Under the pieces are notes generated by a model that saw nothing but the letters and a program-made list of their open reading frames with translations, did not search any database and was not told the origin of the DNA. A program made the position numbers and the translations under genes. From Nannocystis punicea (GTDB taxonomy: Bacteria > Myxococcota_A > Polyangia > Nannocystales > Nannocystaceae), in the NCBI RefSeq assembly GCF_026965555.1, contig NZ_CP114040.1, forward strand, positions 9,770,001 through 9,834,000: 64,000 nucleotides of DNA, read 5' to 3'. Shown one piece after another: positions 54,103 through 62,306 of the stretch (position 1 is the stretch's first letter; every line of letters starts with the position of its first letter).

Positions 54103-54823
54103 GGGCCTCTCCTTGCGGCTTCGTGCCGCGGTGCGAGCGCACAAGGGAGACGATGCCGCCAAGCGCCGCGCCGGTGAGCAGGCCGGCGGCGACGAGGCCG
54201 GACGCGCGGCGCAAGGCAGGATCCGCGGCGAACACCGCGATGCCGAGGCTCGCTGCCCCAAGCACACCGCACCCAATGGACGCGGCGCGAGAATCCCCGA
54301 ACAACTGCGGGAGCAGCGCTGAACCCGCCATGGTCGCACCGAAGGTGCCGACCTGGCCCCAAGCAGCGCCCTCGTCTCCCAACGAGGTCTCGCTGTGCCC
54401 CTGGGATCCTTCTTCCACCTTGATGTCATCGAGGTTGCTCGCGGACTGGGAGACGACCTCGAGCGGAAAGTCGAGCCCGATCGCCAGGCGGACGATGGTC
54501 TCGAGCATGGGGTTGGCGTCGTCGCCGAGCAACGCGATGATGTGTCCGCGCGACACACCGGATCGCCTCGACAGCTCCTGCTTCGAGACGCCGGTTTGCA
54601 CTCGCACTTGCTCGAGCAGGTCGATCACGTCGACGAGCGTGTTCCCGCGGGCGCCGCGGAGCTTGCACTTCGACGCTTCCAACTCAGCCAGAAAGACCGC
54701 AAGTGGCTGCCGGCGCAGCCCTTCCAGCATCCGCGCTGTCACCATATCGATGTCAAGGCGCTCGCCCCGGATCACCCCCCGGACGTACTCCGTTAGCGTC
54801 TTGAACCCTGCTTCACTCATCAT
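54092..54823 (-). CDS. XRE-family HTH regulator with C-terminal membrane helices
   Basis: This 243-residue protein has an HTH near residues 78-100 (GVSKQELSRRSGVSRGHIIA), with helical segments before it. A Ser-rich linker leads to about two or three hydrophobic stretches (IGCGVLGAASLGIAVFA, LVAAGLLTGAALGGIVSLV). ATG 54823 follows GGGAGG. It faces the divergent gene at 55036 across a region with a TGCGC...GCGCA palindrome. A membrane-tethered repressor that controls element genes is likely. Confidence 0.7.
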   Translation of the reverse strand: MMSEAGFKTLTEYVRGVIRGERLDIDMVTARMLEGLRRQPLAVFLAELEASKCKLRGARGNTLVDVIDLLEQVRVQTGVSKQELSRRSGVSRGHIIALLGDDANPMLETIVRLAIGLDFPLEVVSQSASNLDDIKVEEGSQGHSETSLGDEGAAWGQVGTFGATMAGSALLPQLFGDSRAASIGCGVLGAASLGIAVFAADPALRRASGLVAAGLLTGAALGGIVSLVRSHRGTKPQGEAHAG

Positions 54824-54945
54824 CCCCAACCTCCCGATGTGATGAGCATAGGATCTCGATCGCCGAGGTCCCGATGCCTGCCAGCGTCTATTTTCGCTCG
54901 CTGCATTATCTACCGGTCCCAATTTGCCTGAATTCGCGCGATATA

Positions 54946-54961
54946 TGCGCGTTCGAGCGCA
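54946..54961. promoter_or_regulatory. Short palindrome in the divergent spacer
   Basis: TGCGC-GTTCGA-GCGCA is a 5-6-5 inverted repeat, preceded by GCGCGATATATGCGC. Both lie between the regulator gene and the gene at 55036, so they are candidate operators for the XRE protein. Confidence 0.4.
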
Positions 54962-55035
54962 TGACACGACGAAGCTGGCAGGTAAAAGTTCGAGGATGCT
55001 AGAGTTCCTCGATACTTGCCGAAGAGGCGATCTCC

Positions 55036-56390
55036 GTGTCTCCACTCAACGCCGACGGGAGCGCATCCATCATGCTCGAGATCCAGCAGCGGCTCCGCGA
55101 GCTCTTCAGGCTCCCGGCCGAGGAAGAGCCGTTCGCATATCTGCTGCGGTGCTGGCAGGCGTTCACCTCGCAGGCAGTCTCACTCGAGTGGGAACGCCAC
55201 GGGAGCGACTACTACGCGTGGTGGAAGGACTTCGGCATCAAGATTGAGTCGGGGCGCGCGCGGAGCCGCGAGATGAAGCTGCGGTTTCGATGGCCGCGTG
55301 GTGGGTCTCGCATCGTCAGCCGCGGCGAGCTCCAGGCGCTGCAGGCTCGCGCGGCGCTGCTCTGCCGGCGGGGGGGCCCGCACGGCGCGCCGGTCGTCGC
55401 CGAGGCCGAGCTCGCTCGACCCGGGCGCCCCCAGCGCCGGCTGCACCTGACGCAGTTCAAAAGGGCGAAGACCCACGAGTATGCGCTCTCGCAAACGTTC
55501 GGCGCCGGCTACGAAGCGCGTGTGCGCCCGGTCGGAGCTGACCTGGAAGGCGACCATTGTCTCTTCCTGGTCAGCCCCATGGGGTCGTTTATCCTGGTCG
55601 ACTTCGGGCCCGACTACAACCTGACACCGCTCGCGAACTTCTGGCGCGCCAACTTGGCCGACGAGTTCGCGGGCGACCTGCACGACGGCGACGAGCCCTT
55701 CGCCGTTCGCATCCGCGGCGTCCCGCACCGGCTCGAGTACATCCGGCTTCCGGGACTCGCCGGATACGTGCAGACGTCGCTCGGCGAGGTTTACCTCTGT
55801 CTTTTGGGCCATAACGACGTCGCGCTCCTCCTGGTCCGCGAGGACGGGGCCCCACGGTGCCTGTTCCGAGGGACAGCAAGCCGGGCGAACGGCCTCGAGC
55901 TTCTGCCGGACGAGGTCCCTGTCGCGCTTCTGGAGCGGCCGAGACCCTTCACGCCCGAGCACGTCGCCGACGCGGTCGCTCGGCAGCCCAAACTGGACCC
56001 AGCGATCCGCGACCACCTCGCAGCGATCGTGCGCGACGCGCGGGACGAGATCGGCACCGAGTACGCGCGGCACCTGGTCTGGGCGCTCGTGGCAGCGCAC
56101 GCACGGGGCCACCGGACCGCCGTGGCTGGCACCCATACGCAGGTCTTCACCTGGGTCCTCGAGCAGGGCTACATGCGGGCGCCGCCGAAGGACCGCGCCG
56201 GCCGCGGCGCATTGCACTGGCTCGCCGCCCGTTCCCCGCTGTTCGAGCGCGCGACTGTCAAGCGGATCGCGTTCTGGAGAACCACGTCGAGTGGTTCAGC
56301 GCTCCGAGCGCGACGTGCCTCACGCGAATCGCGGCAATGTCCGCGAAGCCCGCGGAAGAAGCCCACATTGCCGGCCGTGGCGGTCAGTGA
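55036..56390 (+). pseudogene. Unknown element protein with an apparent frameshift near its end
   Basis: From GTG 55036 about 410 residues look coding (FAYLLRCWQAFTSQAVSLEW, FLVSPMGSFILVDFGPDYNL). Near 56265-56285 the coding signal moves to the next frame, which continues VLENHVEWFSAPSATCLTRI and ends at TGA 56390, just past the stop of the convergent gene. The uncorrected frame instead runs on for over 100 Arg/Ser-rich residues across that gene. A single-base error or mutation explains this. No domain is recognised. Confidence 0.55.
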
Positions 56391-56986
56391 GGGGTGGCGC
56401 CCTGCTTGGCGTTCCGCGCCTTTTTTCGGCGAAGGCGCTGCCACTCCGCACGGATCGCCGAGCACACGACGTGCGTCCGCGTGCAGTCGAACGCCGCGGC
56501 GAGCGTGTTGAGGTAGTCGTCAATCTCTTCCGGAAACCGGAAGTGATGCGAGCGTGGCCGCCGCTTTGGGGTCCCGCTCGGCGGCAACTTGTAGTCGTCG
56601 GAGGCTCGCCGCGAGCGTCGTCGGCTCATGTCCCCGGGCGCCTCGCCAGGAGCGCCCGCGTTCGCCCGCGACACGTCCGCCGGCCGCGTCCCGGCCGCTC
56701 CGTGTGGAAGCTCCGACTCGATCGGCGGCTCAGGGGTCGTGGCCATGTGGGAGACCGCGGTGACAGGTCTCTTCGGGACGTCGGTCGCCGTGGTGTCGAA
56801 AACGGGCCCGACCATGGGTGACTCGCCGGCTTGTGGTGCGGCTGGGGCACGAGTCTCCTCGCGAATATTCCCGCCTTCCCTCAAGGCCAGGATGGCCGCG
56901 GGATGAGCTCCTGCGGGTTGCCTCGCGTGCGCGAAGCCCGTCATGCCGTAACGAAGGCCGTCGCTCTTGGAGGGTTTCGATGCCAT
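56384..56986 (-). CDS. Ribbon-helix-helix protein, likely ParA partner
   Basis: This 200-residue protein has a long low-complexity N-terminal region, then a basic stretch and a C-terminal RHH-like fold (HHFRFPEEIDDYLNTLAAAF, followed by DCTRTHVVCSAIRAEWQRL). It begins one base after the parA stop. Small RHH proteins (ParG, omega, CopG types) act as centromere-binding partners of ParA ATPases on plasmids and integrative elements. ATG 56986 is used instead of an upstream GTG. Confidence 0.65.
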   Translation of the reverse strand: MASKPSKSDGLRYGMTGFAHARQPAGAHPAAILALREGGNIREETRAPAAPQAGESPMVGPVFDTTATDVPKRPVTAVSHMATTPEPPIESELPHGAAGTRPADVSRANAGAPGEAPGDMSRRRSRRASDDYKLPPSGTPKRRPRSHHFRFPEEIDDYLNTLAAAFDCTRTHVVCSAIRAEWQRLRRKKARNAKQGATPH

Positions 56987-56987
56987 G

Positions 56988-57635
56988 TCACAGCCTCCCC
57001 CCGAAGCCACATGACACCAGCACGTCGCTGCACATCGCCTGCATCGCGCGGTCCCCTTGGGTGTCCTTGCCGTACGGCACCTTCCAAACCGGTCGGAAGT
57101 ATTCGGACGCCTTGGCGATCGCCGCCGACGAAGGGATCGGCTCGTCCCGCACTGTGGCGTGCGGGATCTGGTGCGCGGCCTCGCGGAGTCCTTCGAGCGC
57201 GCGTTTGCCGATGAGGTCGCAGCGGTTCAGCACGATCATGATCGTGCCCTCGGCCCGCCGCAGCGTCGTGTAGACGTTCCCCATGTTCTCCATCGCCAGG
57301 CGCCCGTCGATCGGGACGAGCCACAGATCCGCGTCCACCTGATCGACGATCTCAACGTGCGGCGGGCAATCCGCGATCACGAGGTCGAAGTTGGTGAGGT
57401 CCTGCGGCAGCTCCATCGGGCTGTAGAGGACCTGCAGGTACTCGTTGACGCGGAAGATGTGCCCGTTCATCAGGTGCTCGTCGCCGCCGGAAAGCCAGCG
57501 GCAGATGTCGCCCTGTCGATCGAGTCCGACCACGAGGGTCTTGATCCGCCGCTCCGAGGCAAAGAGCGCGAGGTGGACAGAGCAGGTGGTCTTACCGATG
57601 CCACCCTTGTTGTTATAGACGATCACGCGTTTCAT
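56988..57635 (-). CDS. parA: ParA-family partition ATPase
   Basis: This 215-residue protein has the deviant Walker A KGGIGKTT (Lys10, Lys15), the A' motif GLDRQGD and Walker B VIADCPP. It lacks an N-terminal HTH, so it is a small (type Ib-like) ParA whose partner should bind DNA. The RHH gene follows directly. A 35-bp tandem repeat lies about 66 bp upstream. Partition genes on a chromosomal element suggest a stage with free circular DNA. Confidence 0.9.
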   Translation of the reverse strand: MKRVIVYNNKGGIGKTTCSVHLALFASERRIKTLVVGLDRQGDICRWLSGGDEHLMNGHIFRVNEYLQVLYSPMELPQDLTNFDLVIADCPPHVEIVDQVDADLWLVPIDGRLAMENMGNVYTTLRRAEGTIMIVLNRCDLIGKRALEGLREAAHQIPHATVRDEPIPSSAAIAKASEYFRPVWKVPYGKDTQGDRAMQAMCSDVLVSCGFGGRL

Positions 57636-57700
57636 GCCGTCATCCTGATGGTGGATACGCCTGTCCGCCAGGATTGTGTGGCCGCCTCGAGATCGCGGAC

Positions 57701-57774
57701 CATCACGGTGCTGCCTAAACGTCCCACGCGCGCGGCATCACTATCGTGCCCAAACGTCCCAGCGAGCGCGCATC
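57701..57774. repeat. Two 35-bp tandem repeats, candidate parS/operator
   Basis: Two adjacent 35-bp units start with CATCAC at 57701 and 57736, and a third CATC begins at 57771. Both contain TGCC(T/C)AAACGTCCCA. The position just upstream of parA and the repeat form suit a centromere site or parA operator bound by the RHH protein. Confidence 0.6.
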
Positions 57775-58293
57775 GGGGGCTCGCTGAACGCACTGGTGAC
57801 ACCGCATTTCCTCGCATGGGCGCACCACCGCTGTCACCTCTCGAGGTACAAGGCGTGCGCTGCGCCGGATCCCTGCGCGACGTGACCGATGGGCCGCCAC
57901 GACGTCCCCGCGGCTCGTGCAGCGAAGGCCGCGCTGAGGCGTCCCCAGGAGCCCGTCCTCCTGCCGTGCCACACCCGCCCATGCGCGCCGTGCAGGCGGG
58001 TGGCTTCGTCGCTGCGCCGCACCAACTGACGGGTCGCATCCGTCGCTTCGACGCCGCGCGCAGCGGACACCCAGCGTGCGCTCGAAACTTCCAGCCGTAC
58101 GACGACGAGGCGCGCCTCATCGTGCCGTCAAGTGCGCATCGATCAGCCAGCGATCGCACGCGACTCGCAGCCAGGTGACACTGCTGTTGGTCGGCGTCGT
58201 ACGGCAAGATCACGCCCGGCAGGGGGGGCAGATGACAGGCAGACGCCGCATGTAGGGCCCCTCCGACGGGCTACACCTGTGGCTACTATGGAG

Positions 58294-58352
58294 GCCACGG
58301 TCTGGCGGCCGAGGGTCCACAGGCGTGGCGCCCCCCGTCGCCAGACCGTGGC
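58294..58352. repeat. Hairpin with 14-bp perfect stem
   Basis: GCCACGGTCTGGCG (58294-58307) and CGCCAGACCGTGGC (58339-58352) are exact reverse complements with a 31-base loop. No T-run follows. It could be a structure at the end of the element or a remnant of inverted ends. Confidence 0.65.
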
Positions 58353-58645
58353 GGTGGCGTTGTCGACGCGGGGCGCCATCACGATGGCGACGAGCGTGGC
58401 CCTCAGCAGGAACCGGTCAAGCACCCCTGATACTTCGACAGCCATGCGCCTCGAGGTCGCCGTCGATCATGCCCTTCCCGCCGGGAAGGCCGCGCTCGAG
58501 CCCCAGTGCAGACCGGGACCCGCACCGTCGAGGCGCAAGCCGTCGCGCGTGCCGAGCTCGCCCAACAGGACCCTCTGTCCGCGCCATGGACCGGATCGGC
58601 GTCAGGCGCGGGACAAGGCGCAGGGTCGGGTGTACGCTTGTGCCC

Positions 58646-59755
58646 ATGCGCCGCCTCGCGCTCGCCGTCGTCCTCGCCGTGCTCGCCTGCGGCGGCGATA
58701 ACTCGCCGGGGGGGTTCTCGACGACGGCGCCCGGCGTGACGTCCGTGACGACGCCGGGCACGTCGACCTCGACCTCGTCCACCAGCTCCCCCGGCTCGTC
58801 GTCGACCTCGACGTCCGGCGGCGTCGAGGACAGCGCCGCCGCCAGCACCGCCGGCGTCTCGACGTTCGACATGGACCCCGCGCCCGATCTCGGCGACGCG
58901 CAGCCCGAGGGGTGCAAGGGCAAGGTAGATTTCGTGTTCGTGATCTCGGCGCTCTTCACCATGCGCCACGAACAAGATCAACTCGTGGCGAGCTTTCCCG
59001 GCTTCATGGAGACCTTAGAGTCGAAGTTCGCCGGCTTCGACAAGCACGTGATCTCCGTGAACACGGACGAGTTTTGGCGGGGCCTCGGCTGTGAAGAGCC
59101 CGAGCACTGCGGGAACGAGGGCAACTGCGGCCCGTACGCGATGGACTACGTCTGCGGCTCGTATGCCGACACCGTGTTCAAGTGCGACCGGAAGCGGGGC
59201 GCCGGCCTGCTCTACAACGCCGGCCCCTACGCCACTAACCACGTGTGCGAGCTCGACGGGGGGAACCGCTACATCATCGAGGGCGAGACCGATCCGGATG
59301 CGTTCGCCTGCATCGCGCAGGTGGGGACCTTCGGCGCCAATTCGCCGATCGCCGACACGCTCGTCGCGGCTGTGTCCGACGAGCTCAACGGCCCGGGCGG
59401 CTGCAACGAGGGCTTTCTCCGCGACGACGCCCTGCTCGTGTTCGTCCTCATCATGGACAACGACGACGAGCAATCGGTCCTGAGCGCGAAGAAAGTTCAT
59501 GACGCGGTGGTGGCTGCCAAGGGTGGCGACGAGCACGCGGTCGTCGGCCTGGTGATCATCCCGCAGCCGCTAGAGGGCGAGCCCGAGCCGGATTGCGTCT
59601 ACGACGACGGCGTTTGGCAGCAACACCTACGCGAAGTCGTCCAGACCTTCGACTACCACCGCGAAGGCAACATCTGCGCCGACAGCTACGACGGGTTCTT
59701 CAGCGAGGCCGCTGATCTTGTTCACGAGGCGTGTAACGCCTTCATCCCTCAGTGA
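58646..59755 (+). CDS. Lipoprotein with a vWA-like domain and degenerate metal site
   Basis: This 369-residue protein has a lipoprotein signal (LALAVVLAVLACGG), a Thr/Ser-rich linker to about residue 65, and a domain beginning KVDFVFVISALFTMRHEQDQ. In related myxobacterial proteins this strand carries DxSxS for a metal ion; here the residues are ISALF, so the metal site is lost. Several Cys pairs follow (GCEEPEHCGNEGNC). It is probably anchored outside the cell; role unknown. Confidence 0.75.
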   Translation: MRRLALAVVLAVLACGGDNSPGGFSTTAPGVTSVTTPGTSTSTSSTSSPGSSSTSTSGGVEDSAAASTAGVSTFDMDPAPDLGDAQPEGCKGKVDFVFVISALFTMRHEQDQLVASFPGFMETLESKFAGFDKHVISVNTDEFWRGLGCEEPEHCGNEGNCGPYAMDYVCGSYADTVFKCDRKRGAGLLYNAGPYATNHVCELDGGNRYIIEGETDPDAFACIAQVGTFGANSPIADTLVAAVSDELNGPGGCNEGFLRDDALLVFVLIMDNDDEQSVLSAKKVHDAVVAAKGGDEHAVVGLVIIPQPLEGEPEPDCVYDDGVWQQHLREVVQTFDYHREGNICADSYDGFFSEAADLVHEACNAFIPQ

Positions 59756-59762
59756 GCCGCGC

Positions 59763-61415
59763 TCACTGCCGCACGAGCGCCGCCCGGGCGTACCGAACGC
59801 CAGCGGAGGTCAGCTCGCCGACCGGGAACACTTGATCCCAGGGGTCGACCGCGACGCCGTAGACCGCGGACGCGTCCAGGCCGGACGAGAATTGGTGCTC
59901 GTACACAAGACCCTTGCGCCCGAGCACGACGCCGCGGAGCACACCGCCGACCTTCACCACGCCCCCGGCAATCACCCCGCCATGTGCGCTCACGGCGACG
60001 CCGGTCCCGTACGCGACATCAGCGGCCGCCTCGGGAACCCACCAGATCCGGGCCCCGCTGGCGTCGTAGAGCGCTAGCTCGATCCGCTGCGACGTCCCGT
60101 CGCTCGTCGCTCCGTAGCCGACGACGACCACGCCGTCCGGGTGTGCCGCGGCGCCGAGGTACATCCCTTGCCGCCAGCCGCCGCTGACCTCTTGGACGAT
60201 CACCGGGTCGAGCCGCGCGCCAGTCTCAAGATCCAAGGGCACGAGGACGCCGCGTGACTCCATCCAAACCCCGTCGTGTTCCCCAGCGCTCGCGGCTGCG
60301 ACCCATGCGGTGCCGCCCTTGATCACCACGTCGAACGCGAGATCGTCGAACGTGTGCTTAAGGGCTTGGTTGCCGTTGGGGACGTGGTCCCACCCCTTCG
60401 CGCTCACGACCGCGACGCCCTCGGCGGTCATGCGCCAGACCTTGATATCCGTGTCGCCGTAGCCCGAGGCCCCAAAGCCGACCGCGATGCAGCCGCCCGC
60501 GTCGTCGCTGGCGATGCCCCGCACCGTCGACCCCGCATCGGTCGGCATCTCGACGCCGGTCTCGTGGCCCTCCGCGTCGAGCAAGAGGATCCGCGGCCGC
60601 CACTTGTTGTCCGCCTGGCGGACGTTCATAGCGACCCAGATCTCGCCGGCCGGCGTCAGCGCGACCGCATCGACCGCGCCCTCGCGCGAGTCGAGCACGA
60701 TCGTTCCCTCGGCCCAGATCTCCGCGCCGTCCTCGCCTCGGCGCTTCCGGATCGACGGCCGCAGCGCGCCGTCGATCAAGATGGCGCCGACCTCGATCGC
60801 GTCCCCCTCGGGGGTGGCGACGACGCGCCGCGAGATCGAGCCACTCGGCCCGAGCCTGCCCCACGCGAGATCGCCGGGCGCGGGCGCGGCGACCTCGAAC
60901 ATCACCGGCGGCCACACGTGCGCGAGCGGCCCGCGCGTGGCGGTCACTTCGAGCACGTGCGCGCCGTTGTCCACGGCGCCGTAGCAGGGCGCGGCACCGG
61001 TCCACACGCCGCCGCCCTGGTCGGTGAGAAGCTCCAGCTCGGCGCCGTCGAGCGTAGCCCGCACGAGGCTCGCGCCCTCGGTCGTCACAGTCACCGGCAC
61101 CGGCCCGGCGAGGTGGACTTTCGCCGGCACGTCGACCGCGAGGATCCGCGGCTGGACAAGCTCGGCGTCGCTGGCCGTGCTGCCGGCCTCGCCCGTGCTC
61201 GTCGCGTCCGTCGTGTCCTCGGGCTCGCCGGTCGCCGGGCTCGGCTCGTCGCTCGTGCTCGCCGGGCTGGTCGTCTCCGCCGCTCCCCCGTCGCCGCTCT
61301 CACCTGTCCCCGCGGTCATGTCGTTCGCCACGAAGTCGGCCCACGACGGCGCGTGATCGACACAGGCGCCGAACGCGAAGAGCATGCACAGGGACATAAC
61401 GCGAGCGCGGGACAT
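59763..61415 (-). CDS. Lipoprotein with a beta-propeller-like domain
   Basis: This 550-residue protein starts at ATG 61415 after GGAGG. The signal ends in LFAFGACVDH (lipobox Cys). A Thr/Ser/Glu linker follows, then an Ig-like segment (about 105-190) and repeated strands such as VDAVALTPAGEIWVAMNVRQ, VRGIASDDAGGCIAVGFGAS and GAAAHPDGVVVVGYGATSDG, typical of propeller blades. It lies 25 bases from the TPR/membrane gene on the same strand and converges with the vWA-like lipoprotein. Confidence 0.75.
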   Translation of the reverse strand: MSRARVMSLCMLFAFGACVDHAPSWADFVANDMTAGTGESGDGGAAETTSPASTSDEPSPATGEPEDTTDATSTGEAGSTASDAELVQPRILAVDVPAKVHLAGPVPVTVTTEGASLVRATLDGAELELLTDQGGGVWTGAAPCYGAVDNGAHVLEVTATRGPLAHVWPPVMFEVAAPAPGDLAWGRLGPSGSISRRVVATPEGDAIEVGAILIDGALRPSIRKRRGEDGAEIWAEGTIVLDSREGAVDAVALTPAGEIWVAMNVRQADNKWRPRILLLDAEGHETGVEMPTDAGSTVRGIASDDAGGCIAVGFGASGYGDTDIKVWRMTAEGVAVVSAKGWDHVPNGNQALKHTFDDLAFDVVIKGGTAWVAAASAGEHDGVWMESRGVLVPLDLETGARLDPVIVQEVSGGWRQGMYLGAAAHPDGVVVVGYGATSDGTSQRIELALYDASGARIWWVPEAAADVAYGTGVAVSAHGGVIAGGVVKVGGVLRGVVLGRKGLVYEHQFSSGLDASAVYGVAVDPWDQVFPVGELTSAGVRYARAALVRQ

Positions 61416-61440
61416 GGCGACCTCCGAGCGCAAAAGGGGC

Positions 61441-62298
61441 TCAGAACGAGTATACAAAGCCGGCGCCGCCGGCGCGCGCTCTCGCGCGTGAGCCTGCGCG
61501 GGTCGGCGCGAACAGGACTGCCGCGCTTGTAATTACGCTTACACATCCGACCGCGAGCAGGGCCGGCCATGTCGCATGGAGCCGGACATAGCGTTCGTCG
61601 GCGTCGTGCGCCGCGGCCCGCTCGGCGGCCGTGTACTCGCGGCCCTGTGCGGCGTCGACGATGGCGGCGAGCTCGGCTTCCGCATGATCCCGCCGCACGA
61701 ACGCGCCGGCCATGCCCCCGAGCAGGCCGAGCCCGATCCCGCCGAGCACGGAGGCCGCGATCACGCGGCCGCGAGGTCTCCACGGCGGCCTGTCCTTCGC
61801 GCCAGGCTCGGGCGTGCTGTCTTTCGCGCCAGGTTGCGGCGCCGGTCCTTCGGCTCGAAGCCCGGTCATCGGCGTCGGCTCGGGCGGCGTCGGCGTCGTC
61901 TCGGTCGTCGGCGTCGGCTCGGTCGCCTGCGTCGGTTCGCTCGTCGGCGTGTGACACTTCGCGCCGACCTTGCCCATAAGCGCCGCGTCGGTCGCTTCCA
62001 GCTCGACCCACGAGACCCGCTCCTTCTCGTTGGCGAAGCCCCCTCGCGCGAGCAGGCCGCTCGCCACGTCGTGGGCCTCGCACAGGTGGGCAACATCCCC
62101 GGTCATGCGGTAGAGAGCGCGCAGGCTGTCGTGGACGCCGTAGAGCGCCGCGGGAGCGTGGACACCGGGAGCGGCAGCCCGCTCGCGGTGCAGCTTCAGG
62201 GCGAGCTCTAGCTTGCCCTCGTTGAAGGCCGCGACGGCCTCGGCCTCGGAGGGCGGCGGGGCGAGCATGGTCGACACCAGGACGAGGCGCATCAACAT
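61441..62298 (-). CDS. TPR-like protein with two membrane helices
   Basis: This 285-residue protein starts at ATG 62298 after GGAGG. The first 100 residues look like a signal plus TPR-type helices (EAVAAFNEGKLELALKLHRE, LYGVHDSLRALYRMTGDVAH). A Thr/Pro-Glu linker follows, then two membrane helices (VIAASVLGGIGLGLLGGMAG and ALLAVGCVSVITSAAVLF). It follows the kinase gene by eight bases; genes of this type commonly accompany membrane Ser/Thr kinases in myxobacteria. Confidence 0.7.
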   Translation of the reverse strand: MLMRLVLVSTMLAPPPSEAEAVAAFNEGKLELALKLHRERAAAPGVHAPAALYGVHDSLRALYRMTGDVAHLCEAHDVASGLLARGGFANEKERVSWVELEATDAALMGKVGAKCHTPTSEPTQATEPTPTTETTPTPPEPTPMTGLRAEGPAPQPGAKDSTPEPGAKDRPPWRPRGRVIAASVLGGIGLGLLGGMAGAFVRRDHAEAELAAIVDAAQGREYTAAERAAAHDADERYVRLHATWPALLAVGCVSVITSAAVLFAPTRAGSRARARAGGAGFVYSF

Positions 62299-62306
62299 GG
62301 GACCTC

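Larger units (their letters stand above)
57636..58645. other. 1010-bp stretch without a supported gene
   Basis: It contains the 35-bp tandem repeats and, at 58294-58352, a hairpin. Otherwise only shadow frames are present. It separates the integrative element from the lipoprotein block and may contain the element boundary. Confidence 0.45.
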
